Positions 9,540-17,535 of a stretch of DNA of 64,000 bases are shown in pieces. The DNA lies in NCBI RefSeq assembly GCF_028369105.1, contig NZ_JAQNDO010000001.1, positions 13,052,501 to 13,116,500 on the forward strand, read 5' to 3'. The notes beneath the pieces are model-generated. The model was given only the letters and a program-made list of their open reading frames with translations, made no database searches and was not told where the DNA came from. A program made the translations under genes and the position numbers. This stretch comes from Polyangium mundeleinium (GTDB taxonomy: Bacteria; Myxococcota_A; Polyangia; Polyangiales; Polyangiaceae). How positions within the stretch are numbered: position 1 is the stretch's first letter; each line of letters starts with the position of its first letter.

Positions 9540-9624
9540 TCTCGACTTCCTTCGAAAGGGGACGGCCGACGCTAGCGGATGCGAAGGGGCCGATCCATGC
9601 CACGAAGGTGGACTCGCGCCCGCA

Positions 9625-10147
9625 GGGCGGATCGTGTAGAGTGGCCGGGACGAGCACGAGGGAGCCGCTGATGACCCGCCGGAAGAAGCTCTTCGCCGCA
9701 GCCATCGCCTTGCCGATCGCCGTCGCCGTGGGCGTGGGCCTGAAGGTGCGTCGCGCCTCGTCGGACACGCTGGGGGCGGACGCTTGCGACAAGGATCTCG
9801 CGGCGGTGTTCGAGGTGTGCGAGGCAGGGGGGGAGATTTGCAACCCGGACAAGGGGCTGGAGGAAGCGTGCCAAGCCGGCTGCGTGATGTCCCGGTGCCC
9901 GAACCACGTGGCGTGTACGGAGCTCGATCCCATCTGGTGCAAGCCGTGTGAGGATGAAGAGGGGGCGCTCCATTGGCGGATCTTGTACGAGGTACACGAG
10001 CAGTGCAGCCCTTCGCCCGATCTCGACGCATGGAGACATGCGGACTGGAAGGCTTACAGTGATTGCTACATTGCGGAGGGGGAGCGGAGGTGCCCGGCGC
10101 TCAAAAACAAACCGCAGTGGTATCGGCCGCCTCGTACGAGGGATTGA
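9625..10147 (+). repeat. Duplicated gene module, copy 1 (with copy 2 at 10793-11314)
   Basis: About 520 nt, including the untranslated leader, is present twice in direct orientation. Both leaders contain GGGCGGATCGTGTAGAGTGG; the TAGAGT inside it could be a -10 element. The coding parts diverge mainly over about 35 codons before the C-terminus. An unrelated leftward lipoprotein gene separates the copies. Confidence 0.75.
9671..10147 (+). CDS. Small secreted Cys-rich protein, paralog A
   Basis: 158 residues. The start MTRRKKLFAAAIALPIAVAVGVG is a basic N-region plus one hydrophobic segment (signal peptide or N-terminal anchor). About a dozen cysteines follow, in patterns such as CEAGGEIC, CQAGCVMSRC and CKPC. 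An upstream in-frame ATG at 9608 is rejected because paralog B starts at the equivalent of 9671. It is nearly identical to the gene at 10838 except in the segment before the C-terminus. Function unknown. Confidence 0.72.
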   Translation: MTRRKKLFAAAIALPIAVAVGVGLKVRRASSDTLGADACDKDLAAVFEVCEAGGEICNPDKGLEEACQAGCVMSRCPNHVACTELDPIWCKPCEDEEGALHWRILYEVHEQCSPSPDLDAWRHADWKAYSDCYIAEGERRCPALKNKPQWYRPPRTRD

Positions 10148-10168
10148 GGCTCTTTCCCGAGGGTCGTC

Positions 10169-10672
10169 CTAGAATCCGCCCTGGCCCCCCGCGCCGTCCT
10201 CGCCGCCCTCGCCATCCGTTCCGCCCATCCCCTGCGGTTCGCTCTTGAAATCGCCGCTGGCCGCGCTGCCCACGATGATGACCGGGCCGCCGGGTCCGGG
10301 GCTCGAGCCGCAGCCGTTCGAGCCCGGAGGGTCGAGGCAGATGATCTGGGGGGAGACCTCGATCTTGTGGCAGGAACTCGAGATTCCGCGGTTCTTGGCC
10401 CTTTCGATGCACGCGTCTTCGTTCTCCCAGGCGCTTCTGCGGTCGATGATCTGCGCGTCCTCCGCTCCCTGCAAGGCGTCTTGATGGTCACCCCCGCCTT
10501 GGAATCCTGAGGCGCAGGTCAAGACCACGTTACACTGGACGAGAACCCCCTCTCTGGCGCCCGCCTGGCCATTCGGCGCTCCTCTTTTCGGGTTCTTGCA
10601 CTCGGGATCCCAGCACGCCGGTCCGAGCACGACGAACCACACGAAAAACAAGCCAACGACGAGCGCTCTCAT
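10169..10672 (-). CDS. Small lipoprotein between the duplicated genes
   Basis: 167 residues. The N-terminus MRALVVGLFFVWFVVLGPAC is a signal peptide ending in a lipobox-like GPAC. The mature part has eight or so cysteines, and the tail is Gly-rich (GGTDGEGGEDGAGGQGG). No family recognised. It is convergent with paralog A (21 nt between stops) and divergent from paralog B. Confidence 0.7.
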   Translation of the reverse strand: MRALVVGLFFVWFVVLGPACWDPECKNPKRGAPNGQAGAREGVLVQCNVVLTCASGFQGGGDHQDALQGAEDAQIIDRRSAWENEDACIERAKNRGISSSCHKIEVSPQIICLDPPGSNGCGSSPGPGGPVIIVGSAASGDFKSEPQGMGGTDGEGGEDGAGGQGGF

Positions 10673-10792
10673 GCCCCAGCCTCCGCGCCGGAATCATTGT
10701 ATCGGTCCGCGGTCGGGCGGCACAAGATTGGAGCGGTTCCCGAGCATGGCCACCTGCGCATCTGGCCCGCGCGTGAAGGAATCCCGTCATCG

Positions 10793-11314
10793 GGGCGGAT
10801 CGTGTAGAGTGGCCGCGACGAGTACGGAGGACGTGAGATGACCCGCCGGAAGAAGCTCTTCGCCGCTGCCATCGCCTTGCCGATCGCCGTCGCGGTGGGC
10901 GTGGGCCTCAAGGTGCGCCGCGCGGCCTCCGACACGTTGGGCGCCGACGCCTGCGACAAGGACCTCGCTGCGGTGTTCGAGTTGTGCGAGGCGGGAGGGG
11001 AGATCTGCGAGAAGCCGCCCGAGGGGCAAGAGGAAGCCTGCCAGGCCGGCTGCGTGATGGCCCGGTGCCCGAACCACGTGGCGTGCACGGAGCTTGATCC
11101 CATCTGGTGCAAGCCGTGCGAGGACGAAGAGGGCGCGCTGTTTTGGAGCCTCCAGATCGAGGCGGAGCGTGTGTGCGAACCTTTGAAACCTACCGTGAAT
11201 ACGTTCGAAACGCTCAAGGCATACTACGATTGCCAAATCGAGGAGCCGGAGCGGAGGTGCCCGGCGCTCAAAGACAAGCCAAAGTGGTACCTGCCTCCCG
11301 ATCGCAGGCAATAA
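10793..11314 (+). repeat. Duplicated gene module, copy 2
   Basis: Direct repeat partner of 9625-10147, sharing the leader block and most of the coding sequence. Confidence 0.75.
10838..11314 (+). CDS. Small secreted Cys-rich protein, paralog B
   Basis: 158 residues, the same length as paralog A at 9671. The signal/anchor segment and the CQAGCVMARCPNHVACTELDP core are nearly identical in both. The variable segment (residues about 105-140) differs: ALFWSLQIEAERVCEP here against ALHWRILYEVHEQCSP in A. A GGAGG lies 6 nt before the ATG. The conservation outside one variable patch suggests duplication followed by divergence of a surface or partner-binding region. Confidence 0.75.
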   Translation: MTRRKKLFAAAIALPIAVAVGVGLKVRRAASDTLGADACDKDLAAVFELCEAGGEICEKPPEGQEEACQAGCVMARCPNHVACTELDPIWCKPCEDEEGALFWSLQIEAERVCEPLKPTVNTFETLKAYYDCQIEEPERRCPALKDKPKWYLPPDRRQ

Positions 11315-11342
11315 CCCGTCCCCGACCTCGCGCCCCGTCCCT

Positions 11343-12458
11343 TCACGCCACGTAACAACAAATCGTCCGCGGCCCGATTTTCGCGACCTCCCCGATGGCC
11401 TCGCCGCCCGCCGCCTGGCAGCTCCCCGGCTGATACACCGGTGAAAGCGCCGTCTTCGATTCGAGTGCGCGCCCAGGCACCACGTCATGGCACGTGGGGC
11501 CCTTCGACCAGGCGCTCGTGATGAGGGGCGTCATGGAACAGGCGGCGTCGGAATAAAATGCGATATCCGAATGGCAATAACTCCCCTGCGGAGTCCCACA
11601 CGAGCACGACGTACAATCGCGTTCGTCGCTGAAGCCTTCATAAAAGATGAAGTGTTTGGTGTACCCCTCGGCCGCGCAGTCGTGGATTCCTTCCCGCTGA
11701 ACGCACTGGAGAAACCCGGTCGGCGCTGCGGGGACGCAATGCTCGTCGGGCGCGCATTGACCGAATGCGCTGCCCTCGCAGACCCGCGCGACCGTGCTCC
11801 ACGTGGGTGTGGGCGGCGGGGCCGTCACCGGACCGGATTTGTCGATTGCCTCGCAAGACTCCTCCACGATGGCGAGCGGCCCCACGGTGATCGATTGGAC
11901 GCACGGCCCCTCGGCCCCGCACGAGAGACCTGCGGGGATGGCGTTCTCCGCGGCGCAGGCGCCGTCCCACCCGGCGGGCGGGTCGGTCGGCGTCGCGGGC
12001 GCCCCGTCTGCGGGCGTGCAGGGCGCGGCGTGGGCCGTGATGCTGGTGGGCAGCGCGCAACTGCCGGTCGAGGGGCTGCACGTGCAGGGGCCGCAGGACT
12101 TGGGAGGAATCACGAGGTCGGCGTGCCACACGAACTGCTCGACGGGCGCGTTGTCGGGGCAGGGCGGCGCGGAGCCGTCGTCGGGCCCGATCCACACGAG
12201 GACGGGGAGGGACGCGTCGCTCGGGTGGAGGGGGACGCATTCGCCGCGGCAGGTGAAATCGCAATCGATGGGCCCCCCGCTGCTCGTTGGGCCCCCCTCC
12301 TCCTCACCGCCGTCCGCCCCCGCGTCGGGGGAGGCATCGCCAGCGCCCCCGTCGAGTTCGATATAGGTAAACACGCCCTCCCCGCATGAGGCCACGGAGA
12401 GGAGCGCAATCGGCAAAAAAACGAAAACAGGACCGATAATACGTTTGATATTTCTCAT
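11343..12458 (-). CDS. Cys-rich lipoprotein, 371 aa
   Basis: Signal peptide with lipobox SVASC, then an acidic/Gly linker (GGAGDASPDAGADGGEEEGG) and a mature domain with more than 20 cysteines arranged in CxC and CxxC pairs (CTCSPSTGSC, CTSCSCG). It is probably a disulfide-rich surface lipoprotein. The 12467 gene on the same strand ends 8 nt upstream, so the two probably form an operon. No catalytic motif seen. Confidence 0.75.
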   Translation of the reverse strand: MRNIKRIIGPVFVFLPIALLSVASCGEGVFTYIELDGGAGDASPDAGADGGEEEGGPTSSGGPIDCDFTCRGECVPLHPSDASLPVLVWIGPDDGSAPPCPDNAPVEQFVWHADLVIPPKSCGPCTCSPSTGSCALPTSITAHAAPCTPADGAPATPTDPPAGWDGACAAENAIPAGLSCGAEGPCVQSITVGPLAIVEESCEAIDKSGPVTAPPPTPTWSTVARVCEGSAFGQCAPDEHCVPAAPTGFLQCVQREGIHDCAAEGYTKHFIFYEGFSDERDCTSCSCGTPQGSYCHSDIAFYSDAACSMTPLITSAWSKGPTCHDVVPGRALESKTALSPVYQPGSCQAAGGEAIGEVAKIGPRTICCYVA

Positions 12459-12466
12459 GACATTGC

Positions 12467-13531
12467 CTATTCGCTCAAATGAATGACCACCGCTGCGCCG
12501 ACCGCCAAGCGCAAGAGCGGCGAGCGCCAGTCAGCCACGGTCTGCGAGGCGTCGAGCTTCAGGACGAACGTCCTCGACTGTACGTTGAGATCGAAATAAC
12601 CAAGCAAGCCAAGGCGCTCCGACAGGCGCACCCTTCCGTTGATGCGCGCGCCGAACCCGACCGAGAAGCCATCCGCTTGGGTGAGCGCAAGCGGAGAGTC
12701 CACATCGATGCTCAGATGACTGAAGGTCACTGCCCCGCAAGCGTCGATGTGCTCGAACGCATAACACGGGAGTGCCGATGCAGCCCACACGGACGCTCGT
12801 CCGGGGAGCTCATGATCACCGAGCCCCGAGGCGGGCGTGATCGATCCGCGCAGCTCTGCGGCGACCGCGAACCGGCGCCAGCGGAGCCCAAGTAAGCCGT
12901 TTCCGCCCACCGCGACGCCAGGCAATCCGTGAAGCATCACGACCGGGCCCAGGGCCGCCTCCACCTTGAACGGCGGCCTGTCCTCGATCGGACGCGGCAG
13001 CGGCTCCGTCGCGACCACGACCACGCGCTCGTACCTGGCCTCCTCGACCGGGTGGAGGATCTTCACGATGGCGGACGACGGCTCGAAATCCAGCGCCGGC
13101 CGCCCGACCTCGAAATCGACCGGCGCGACGAGCCACGGGGGCGGCTCCCCCCCTCGCCACGCCCGCGGGCCGAAGGCGATGGACACGAGCACGGCGACGT
13201 CGTACATGAGCTCCCGGCAATCCCCCTGCGTGAGCACGCGGCGCCATTCGCCGTTGCCCTGGGGATCCGGCGCGGTGATCACGGCGTCGAGCTTGCGCCC
13301 GTTCGGGTATGTCTCGATCCGCAACGTCGCACGAGCGTCGTCCCGCACGAGCAGATAACCAAACTCGCCCGCGAGAATGAGGGCAAACTCCTCCGCCGTG
13401 GGGCACCCGCGCCCGGGGAGCGCTTGCAAGTCCAGCCGGAACGCGATCTTCGGCGCAGGCTCGGCCGCGGCCGCCCGAGGGAGCACGAGCGCGACGAGGG
13501 CAGCGGCGAGGGCAACGGCACGGTGAGCCAT
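12467..13531 (-). CDS. Secreted/envelope protein, 354 aa
   Basis: The N-terminus is a Sec signal (ALAAALVALVLPRAAAAEPAP) with an AxA-type cleavage site and no lipobox. The first half resembles myxobacterial proteins of unknown function (GRGCPTAEEFALILAGEFGY, LTQGDCRELMYDVAVLVSIAFG). The second half is rich in alternating hydrophobic strands and could be a beta-barrel or periplasmic domain. It is probably cotranscribed with the lipoprotein gene 8 nt downstream. The 142 nt upstream, to the oxygenase gene, would hold the promoter. Confidence 0.7.
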   Translation of the reverse strand: MAHRAVALAAALVALVLPRAAAAEPAPKIAFRLDLQALPGRGCPTAEEFALILAGEFGYLLVRDDARATLRIETYPNGRKLDAVITAPDPQGNGEWRRVLTQGDCRELMYDVAVLVSIAFGPRAWRGGEPPPWLVAPVDFEVGRPALDFEPSSAIVKILHPVEEARYERVVVVATEPLPRPIEDRPPFKVEAALGPVVMLHGLPGVAVGGNGLLGLRWRRFAVAAELRGSITPASGLGDHELPGRASVWAASALPCYAFEHIDACGAVTFSHLSIDVDSPLALTQADGFSVGFGARINGRVRLSERLGLLGYFDLNVQSRTFVLKLDASQTVADWRSPLLRLAVGAAVVIHLSE

Positions 13532-13673
13532 GACGAACCCGAGGGTACGGGAGAGCGGGCGTGGGGCGCAAGCACCGTCATCCGCCTATGCGCCGTCCAC
13601 GCTGGAGTTCGTCAGAGCAAAACAACGAGATGCAGGAGCTGCCCGCTCGCCGCATTTGCAGCAGCCCGTCCCG

Positions 13674-14387
13674 TCACCGGGACGGCGCATAGATCAGATC
13701 GGACCGCACCGCATACTTCACGCCGGCCGTGACCTCGGCGCCCTCGTGCAAGAGCAGGTGGTCGAACACGACGACGCTCCCAGGGGCCGGACGCACCGCG
13801 AATCGCACGCGATTGTTGAATTTGCGCCCTCGACCCTCCCCGCGGCGGCTCTTCTTGTCCTTCTCCTCGAAGAAGCGTGTCGGGCCGCCCTCGAAGCCTT
13901 CGTTCAAATAAATCATGAGCGACGCGCGCGTCTCTCCCCGCGGCACGGTCGTGCGCACGTCGACGTGCGGGGCGAAGCGCTGACCGACCTCGTACCGATA
14001 GACCCGAAAGCGATCGTTCAGGCCCACGAGGGGCGAGGCCTCGTGCTCTGTATCCACGTGGCCACGAATGCGGGCCCAGAGCCCTTCGGCGAGCCGCGTC
14101 GCGTCGAGCACGACGCGCAGGTTGTTGCGGGCCGCGAGGTTCACCCGGTACGTGTCGTTGCCAATGGCGAGCCCCGCGTGCGTGAAGCCGATCGCCTCCG
14201 CCGTGGTGATCAATCGCTTGCATTCCTTCGGCGACATCACGCCATGCAGGACATAGACCCCCTTCTCGACGTCCTCGCGGCGGACCCCGGCGGCGCGGTC
14301 TTCGTCGAGCAAGACCTCGTCGAGGCGATGCGGCACGGCGTGGAAGGTCTCCTCCCTGCGGAAAGAGATGTGGGTTCGGGATTTCAT
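13674..14387 (-). CDS. 2-oxoglutarate/Fe(II) oxygenase, prolyl 4-hydroxylase type
   Basis: 237 residues from the ATG at 14385-14387, chosen because GAGGA precedes it by 7 nt; the frame is open to 14465. P4Hc-domain markers are present: FAPHVDV gives the first iron-ligand His and Asp, LLHEGAEV the second His, and GVKYAVRSDLIY the basic residue binding 2-oxoglutarate. EKGVYVLHGVMSPKECKRLI begins the catalytic fold. It should hydroxylate a protein or small molecule. It is head to head with prfB, 64 nt apart, so it may share control with release factor 2. The substrate is not known. Confidence 0.83.
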   Translation of the reverse strand: MKSRTHISFRREETFHAVPHRLDEVLLDEDRAAGVRREDVEKGVYVLHGVMSPKECKRLITTAEAIGFTHAGLAIGNDTYRVNLAARNNLRVVLDATRLAEGLWARIRGHVDTEHEASPLVGLNDRFRVYRYEVGQRFAPHVDVRTTVPRGETRASLMIYLNEGFEGGPTRFFEEKDKKSRRGEGRGRKFNNRVRFAVRPAPGSVVVFDHLLLHEGAEVTAGVKYAVRSDLIYAPSR

Positions 14388-14451
14388 GGACATGTCCTCG
14401 GCAGCCTGGACGCCTTTGACGAAGGGAGCGCCGTCATGTATACGATGATGC

Positions 14452-15541
14452 ATGAATTCTCCCATCCTCGAACGCCTCGCCGAGCTTCGTCGACGCCTGA
14501 CCCGGCTCCGCGACGGTCTTTGACCTCCCCCGGCAGGCGCGACGCCTCGCCGAACTCGACTTCCTTCTCAGCGAAACCGACCTCTGGCGCGACCGCGAAC
14601 GTGCGGAGCAGCTCCTCGCGGAGCGAGCACGTCTTGGCGCCCTGAACGATCGGATCTCGCACGCCGAGCGCGCGCTCGACGATACGCATCCGTTCGTCGT
14701 GCTCGCCCTCCACGAAGGCGACGCGGACGCGCTCGCCGCAGCCGAAGCCGATCTCGCGGCCATCGAGGTCGAGCTTCGAGAAGCGGAGAACTCGTGCGCG
14801 CCACCCGAACCGGAGGGGTGCATGGGCGCGATCGTGTCCATTCAACCGGGCGCGGGCGGCGTCGACGCCAAAGACTTCGCGGCAATGCTCTTGCGGATGT
14901 ACCTCCGGTGGGCGGCGCGGCGGGGGCTCGACGTCGAGGAGCTTCACCGGCAGGAAGGAAACGAAGCGGGGATCGATGGCGTCGCGTTCCGGATCCCAGG
15001 CGCCGGTGTGTACGGCGCTCTCCGGGGCGAAACCGGCGTCCATCGTCTCGTGCGCGTGAGCCCCTTCGGCAGAGGGGATCGTCGACAAACCTCGTTCGTC
15101 GCGGTCGAGGTCCTGATCGATATCGACGACGCGATACCTGTCGAGATTCGCGACGACGATCTCGAGGTGACCACGATGTGCGCCGGCGGGCCCGGCGGAC
15201 AGAACGTCAACAAGGTCGCGTCGGCGGTCCGGATGCGGCACCTTCCGACGGGGATCGTCATCGTCGCTCGGTCGGAGCGCAGCCAGCATCAAAACCGCGC
15301 GAGCGCGCTCCGGCTCCTCCGGAGTAAGCTCGTCGAGCTCGAGCTCGAGCGGCGCGAACAGATGGCGGCTGCGAGGCGCGGCGCTCGGCCGGTCGCTCGA
15401 TTCGGGCACCAGCGGCGCAGTTATGTCTTCGCGCCGCAGCGGCTCGTGCGGGACGAAATCACCGGGGGCGTGAGCCCCCATGTCGAGCGTGTCCTCGACG
15501 GCGACCTCGACGCCCTCCTCGAACCTCCCCCGAAAAACTGA
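14452..15541 (+). CDS. prfB: Peptide chain release factor 2 (programmed +1 frameshift)
   Basis: RF2 terminates translation at UAA/UGA. The first reading frame starts at ATG 14452 and stops at an in-frame UGA after 23 codons (14521-14523). Shifting +1 at CUU-UGA-C continues into a frame open to 15541, giving about 362 residues, normal for RF2. The downstream frame carries the RF2 stop-recognition tripeptide in VRVSPFGRGDRRQTSF and the catalytic GGQ loop in GGPGGQNVNK, followed by LPTGIVIVARSERSQHQNR and SYVFAPQ. The GGQ context (GPGGQN rather than the usual GAGGQH) is somewhat divergent. An automatic call would miss the first 23 codons or call a pseudogene. Confidence 0.9.
14518..14524 (+). 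promoter_or_regulatory. prfB programmed +1 frameshift site (CTTTGAC)
   Basis: CTT TGA C is the canonical autoregulatory slippery site of bacterial prfB: low RF2 makes ribosomes pause at UGA and slip +1. The strong SD-like stimulator seen in E. coli (AGGGGG just upstream) is missing here; the preceding bases are CGCGACGGT. Confidence 0.88.
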
Positions 15542-15596
15542 TCCACCTCGCCGCGCGCTCGCCTACCCTGGAACCTCGCCCTCGGCGAGGCCCACC

Positions 15597-17135
15597 ATGC
15601 AAGACCCTGCGCGCAGTGACGTTCCCACCGAACCCACCCCGCCCGCCGAATCGGAGGTCATTGCGGACGACGTCCGCCAGCTCCACCGCATGGGGTATGC
15701 CCAGGAGCTCCTCCGGCGGATGAGCGGCTTCTCGAATTTCGCCGTCTCCTTCTCGATCATCTGCATCCTCGCCGGCGGCCTCACCTCCTATCACCTCGGC
15801 CTCTCCGCCGCGGGCGGCGCCTCCATTGGCCTCGGCTGGCCGCTCTCCTGCCTGCTCTCCTTTTGCTTTGCGCTCGCGATGGCGCAGCTCGCCTCGGCGT
15901 TTCCCACGGCGGGCGGCCTCTATCACTGGGCCTCCCTCCTCGGCGGAAAGGGCCTCGGCTGGGCGACGGCCTGGTTCAACCTCGTCGGCCTCGTCACGGT
16001 CCTCTCCGCGATCAACGTCGGCGCGTATCTCTTCATCGCGAGCTCGCTCGGCCCCGTCTTCGGCGTCGACCCCGAAAAGCTCGGCCCGGGCCATCAGCTC
16101 GCCGCCATCGTCGTCATCACCGCGACGCAGGCCCTCTTCAATCACCGCGGCATTCGCCTCACCACGCGCCTCACCGATTTCAGCGGGTATCTCATCTTCG
16201 TGGTCGCGACCGTCCTCACGGCCTCGATGCTCGTCTATGCGCCGCGCCTCGAAGCGTCGCGGCTCGTCACGTTCACGAATTTCAGCGGCGCGAGCGGCGG
16301 CGACGTCTGGCCTTCCACGACGAGCATGGGCTGGCTCTTTTTGCTCGGCCTGCTCATGCCGGCGTACACGGTCACCGGGTTCGACGCCTCCGCGCATACC
16401 GCGGAGGAGACGGTCGGCGCCGCGACGAATGTCCCCCGGGCCATTCTGCGCGCCGTGCTCCTCTCGGGCATTTTTGGCTACGTGATGGTGGCCTCGATCC
16501 TCCTCGCCATGCCGAGCGTGGAGGCCGCCGCCTCGAAAGGCCCGAGCGTGTTTTTCTGGGTGATGGGCGAGATCCTCCCGCGCCCTTTGCAGGTCACCCT
16601 CTACGTCGGAATCGGCATCACCCAGTATCTTTGCGGGCTCGCCACCGTCACCAGCGCCTCGCGCATGACGTATGCGTTTGCCCGCGACGGCGGCCTGCCC
16701 TTCTCCGCGGCCCTCCGCCGCGTGAGCGAGGTCCACAGGACGCCCGCCCATGCGATCTGGGTCGTCGCGGCCGTGAGCACGGCGTTCACCGTCTACACGC
16801 CCGTCTATTCGACGATCACCGCGGTCTGCACGATTTTCCTCTACATCTCCTACGGCATGCCCATCGCGCTCGGCCTCTTCGCGTATGGCCGGACCTGGAC
16901 CACGATGGGGCCTTTTTCGCTCGGCCCGTGGTATCGCCTCGTCGCGGCGATCTGCGTGCTCTCCTGCGCGCTCGTGCTCGTCATCGGCGTCGCGCCCCCG
17001 AACGACAAGGCTTTGCCGATCACGCTCGGCGCGTTGCTTCTCACGATCGTCGTGTGGTTCGGCGGCCTGCGGCGCGTGTTCAAGGGGCCGCCCCCCGCGA
17101 CGGGTGAACCTGCGTCAGCACCGGATCATCGTTAG
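15597..17135 (+). CDS. Amino-acid permease (APC superfamily)
   Basis: 512 residues with about 12 hydrophobic segments. The opening LHRMGYAQELLRRMSGFSNF and the first helix (FSIICILAGGLTSY) match the ACT/GABA-permease type of APC transporters. Later marks are SAFPTAGGLYHWASLLGG and TGFDASAHTAEETVGA. It should move an amino acid or GABA across the inner membrane. I chose the ATG at 15597; the frame stays open upstream into prfB. It lies 55 nt after prfB and may be read through from it. Confidence 0.85.
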   Translation: MQDPARSDVPTEPTPPAESEVIADDVRQLHRMGYAQELLRRMSGFSNFAVSFSIICILAGGLTSYHLGLSAAGGASIGLGWPLSCLLSFCFALAMAQLASAFPTAGGLYHWASLLGGKGLGWATAWFNLVGLVTVLSAINVGAYLFIASSLGPVFGVDPEKLGPGHQLAAIVVITATQALFNHRGIRLTTRLTDFSGYLIFVVATVLTASMLVYAPRLEASRLVTFTNFSGASGGDVWPSTTSMGWLFLLGLLMPAYTVTGFDASAHTAEETVGAATNVPRAILRAVLLSGIFGYVMVASILLAMPSVEAAASKGPSVFFWVMGEILPRPLQVTLYVGIGITQYLCGLATVTSASRMTYAFARDGGLPFSAALRRVSEVHRTPAHAIWVVAAVSTAFTVYTPVYSTITAVCTIFLYISYGMPIALGLFAYGRTWTTMGPFSLGPWYRLVAAICVLSCALVLVIGVAPPNDKALPITLGALLLTIVVWFGGLRRVFKGPPPATGEPASAPDHR

Positions 17136-17535
17136 CGCTAGGAGCAGCGCGATCACCAGCATCCCGCTCATGACGATCGGCCCGATGGCCTCCAAAAACG
17201 CATCCGCGCGCTTGACGAAGCCCGGCGGCCTCGCCTTCTTCCGGGTCCGACGACCCGGGGGCAAAGGCTCGCGCCCGAATCCATCGGCGACCTCCTCGGG
17301 CGACAAACGCTCGCAGAAGGCATGATAGATCTTGTAGAGCCCACGGTTCTCGATCCGGACGAAGTTGTCCCGGAGCTCTTCATGGCGGAGGGACGCTCCG
17401 TCAAGGGATCGGTCGAAGGGTCGGATCCCACGAAGGAGACGTATGGCGTGGGAATGCCGGTCTGGGTGCTGTACGTGCCGGGCAACCTCGCGATGAGCTC
17501 GATCTGGCCGCCGGTCCGGTAAAGGTTCGTCAGAG
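17115..17535 (-). pseudogene. Frameshifted gene for a small tail-anchored protein
   Basis: Two adjoining frames on this strand both show coding-like third-position GC. Upstream: LTNLYRTGGQIELIARLPG through DPLTERPSAM. Downstream: ELRDNFVRIENRGLYKIYHAF and on to a C-terminal membrane segment GPIVMSGMLVIALLLALTM. They join if one base is restored near 17376-17383 (ATGAAGAGC). No good ATG/GTG/TTG starts the upstream half, which overlaps the kinase stop. It could be a real mutation, a sequencing error, or a recoded gene. The 3' end overlaps the permease stop by 21 nt. No family recognised. Confidence 0.5.

Noticed and set aside
13530-14645. 371-codon plus-strand frame over the oxygenase gene
   Set aside because: It is antisense to a gene with intact 2OG-oxygenase motifs and ends inside prfB in the wrong frame; an ATG with a good SD at 14436 belongs to this shadow frame.
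17322-17522. 66-codon plus-strand ORF between permease and kinase
   Set aside because: The minus strand shows strong third-position GC bias through the same DNA in two adjoining frames, so the plus ORF is probably antisense noise.
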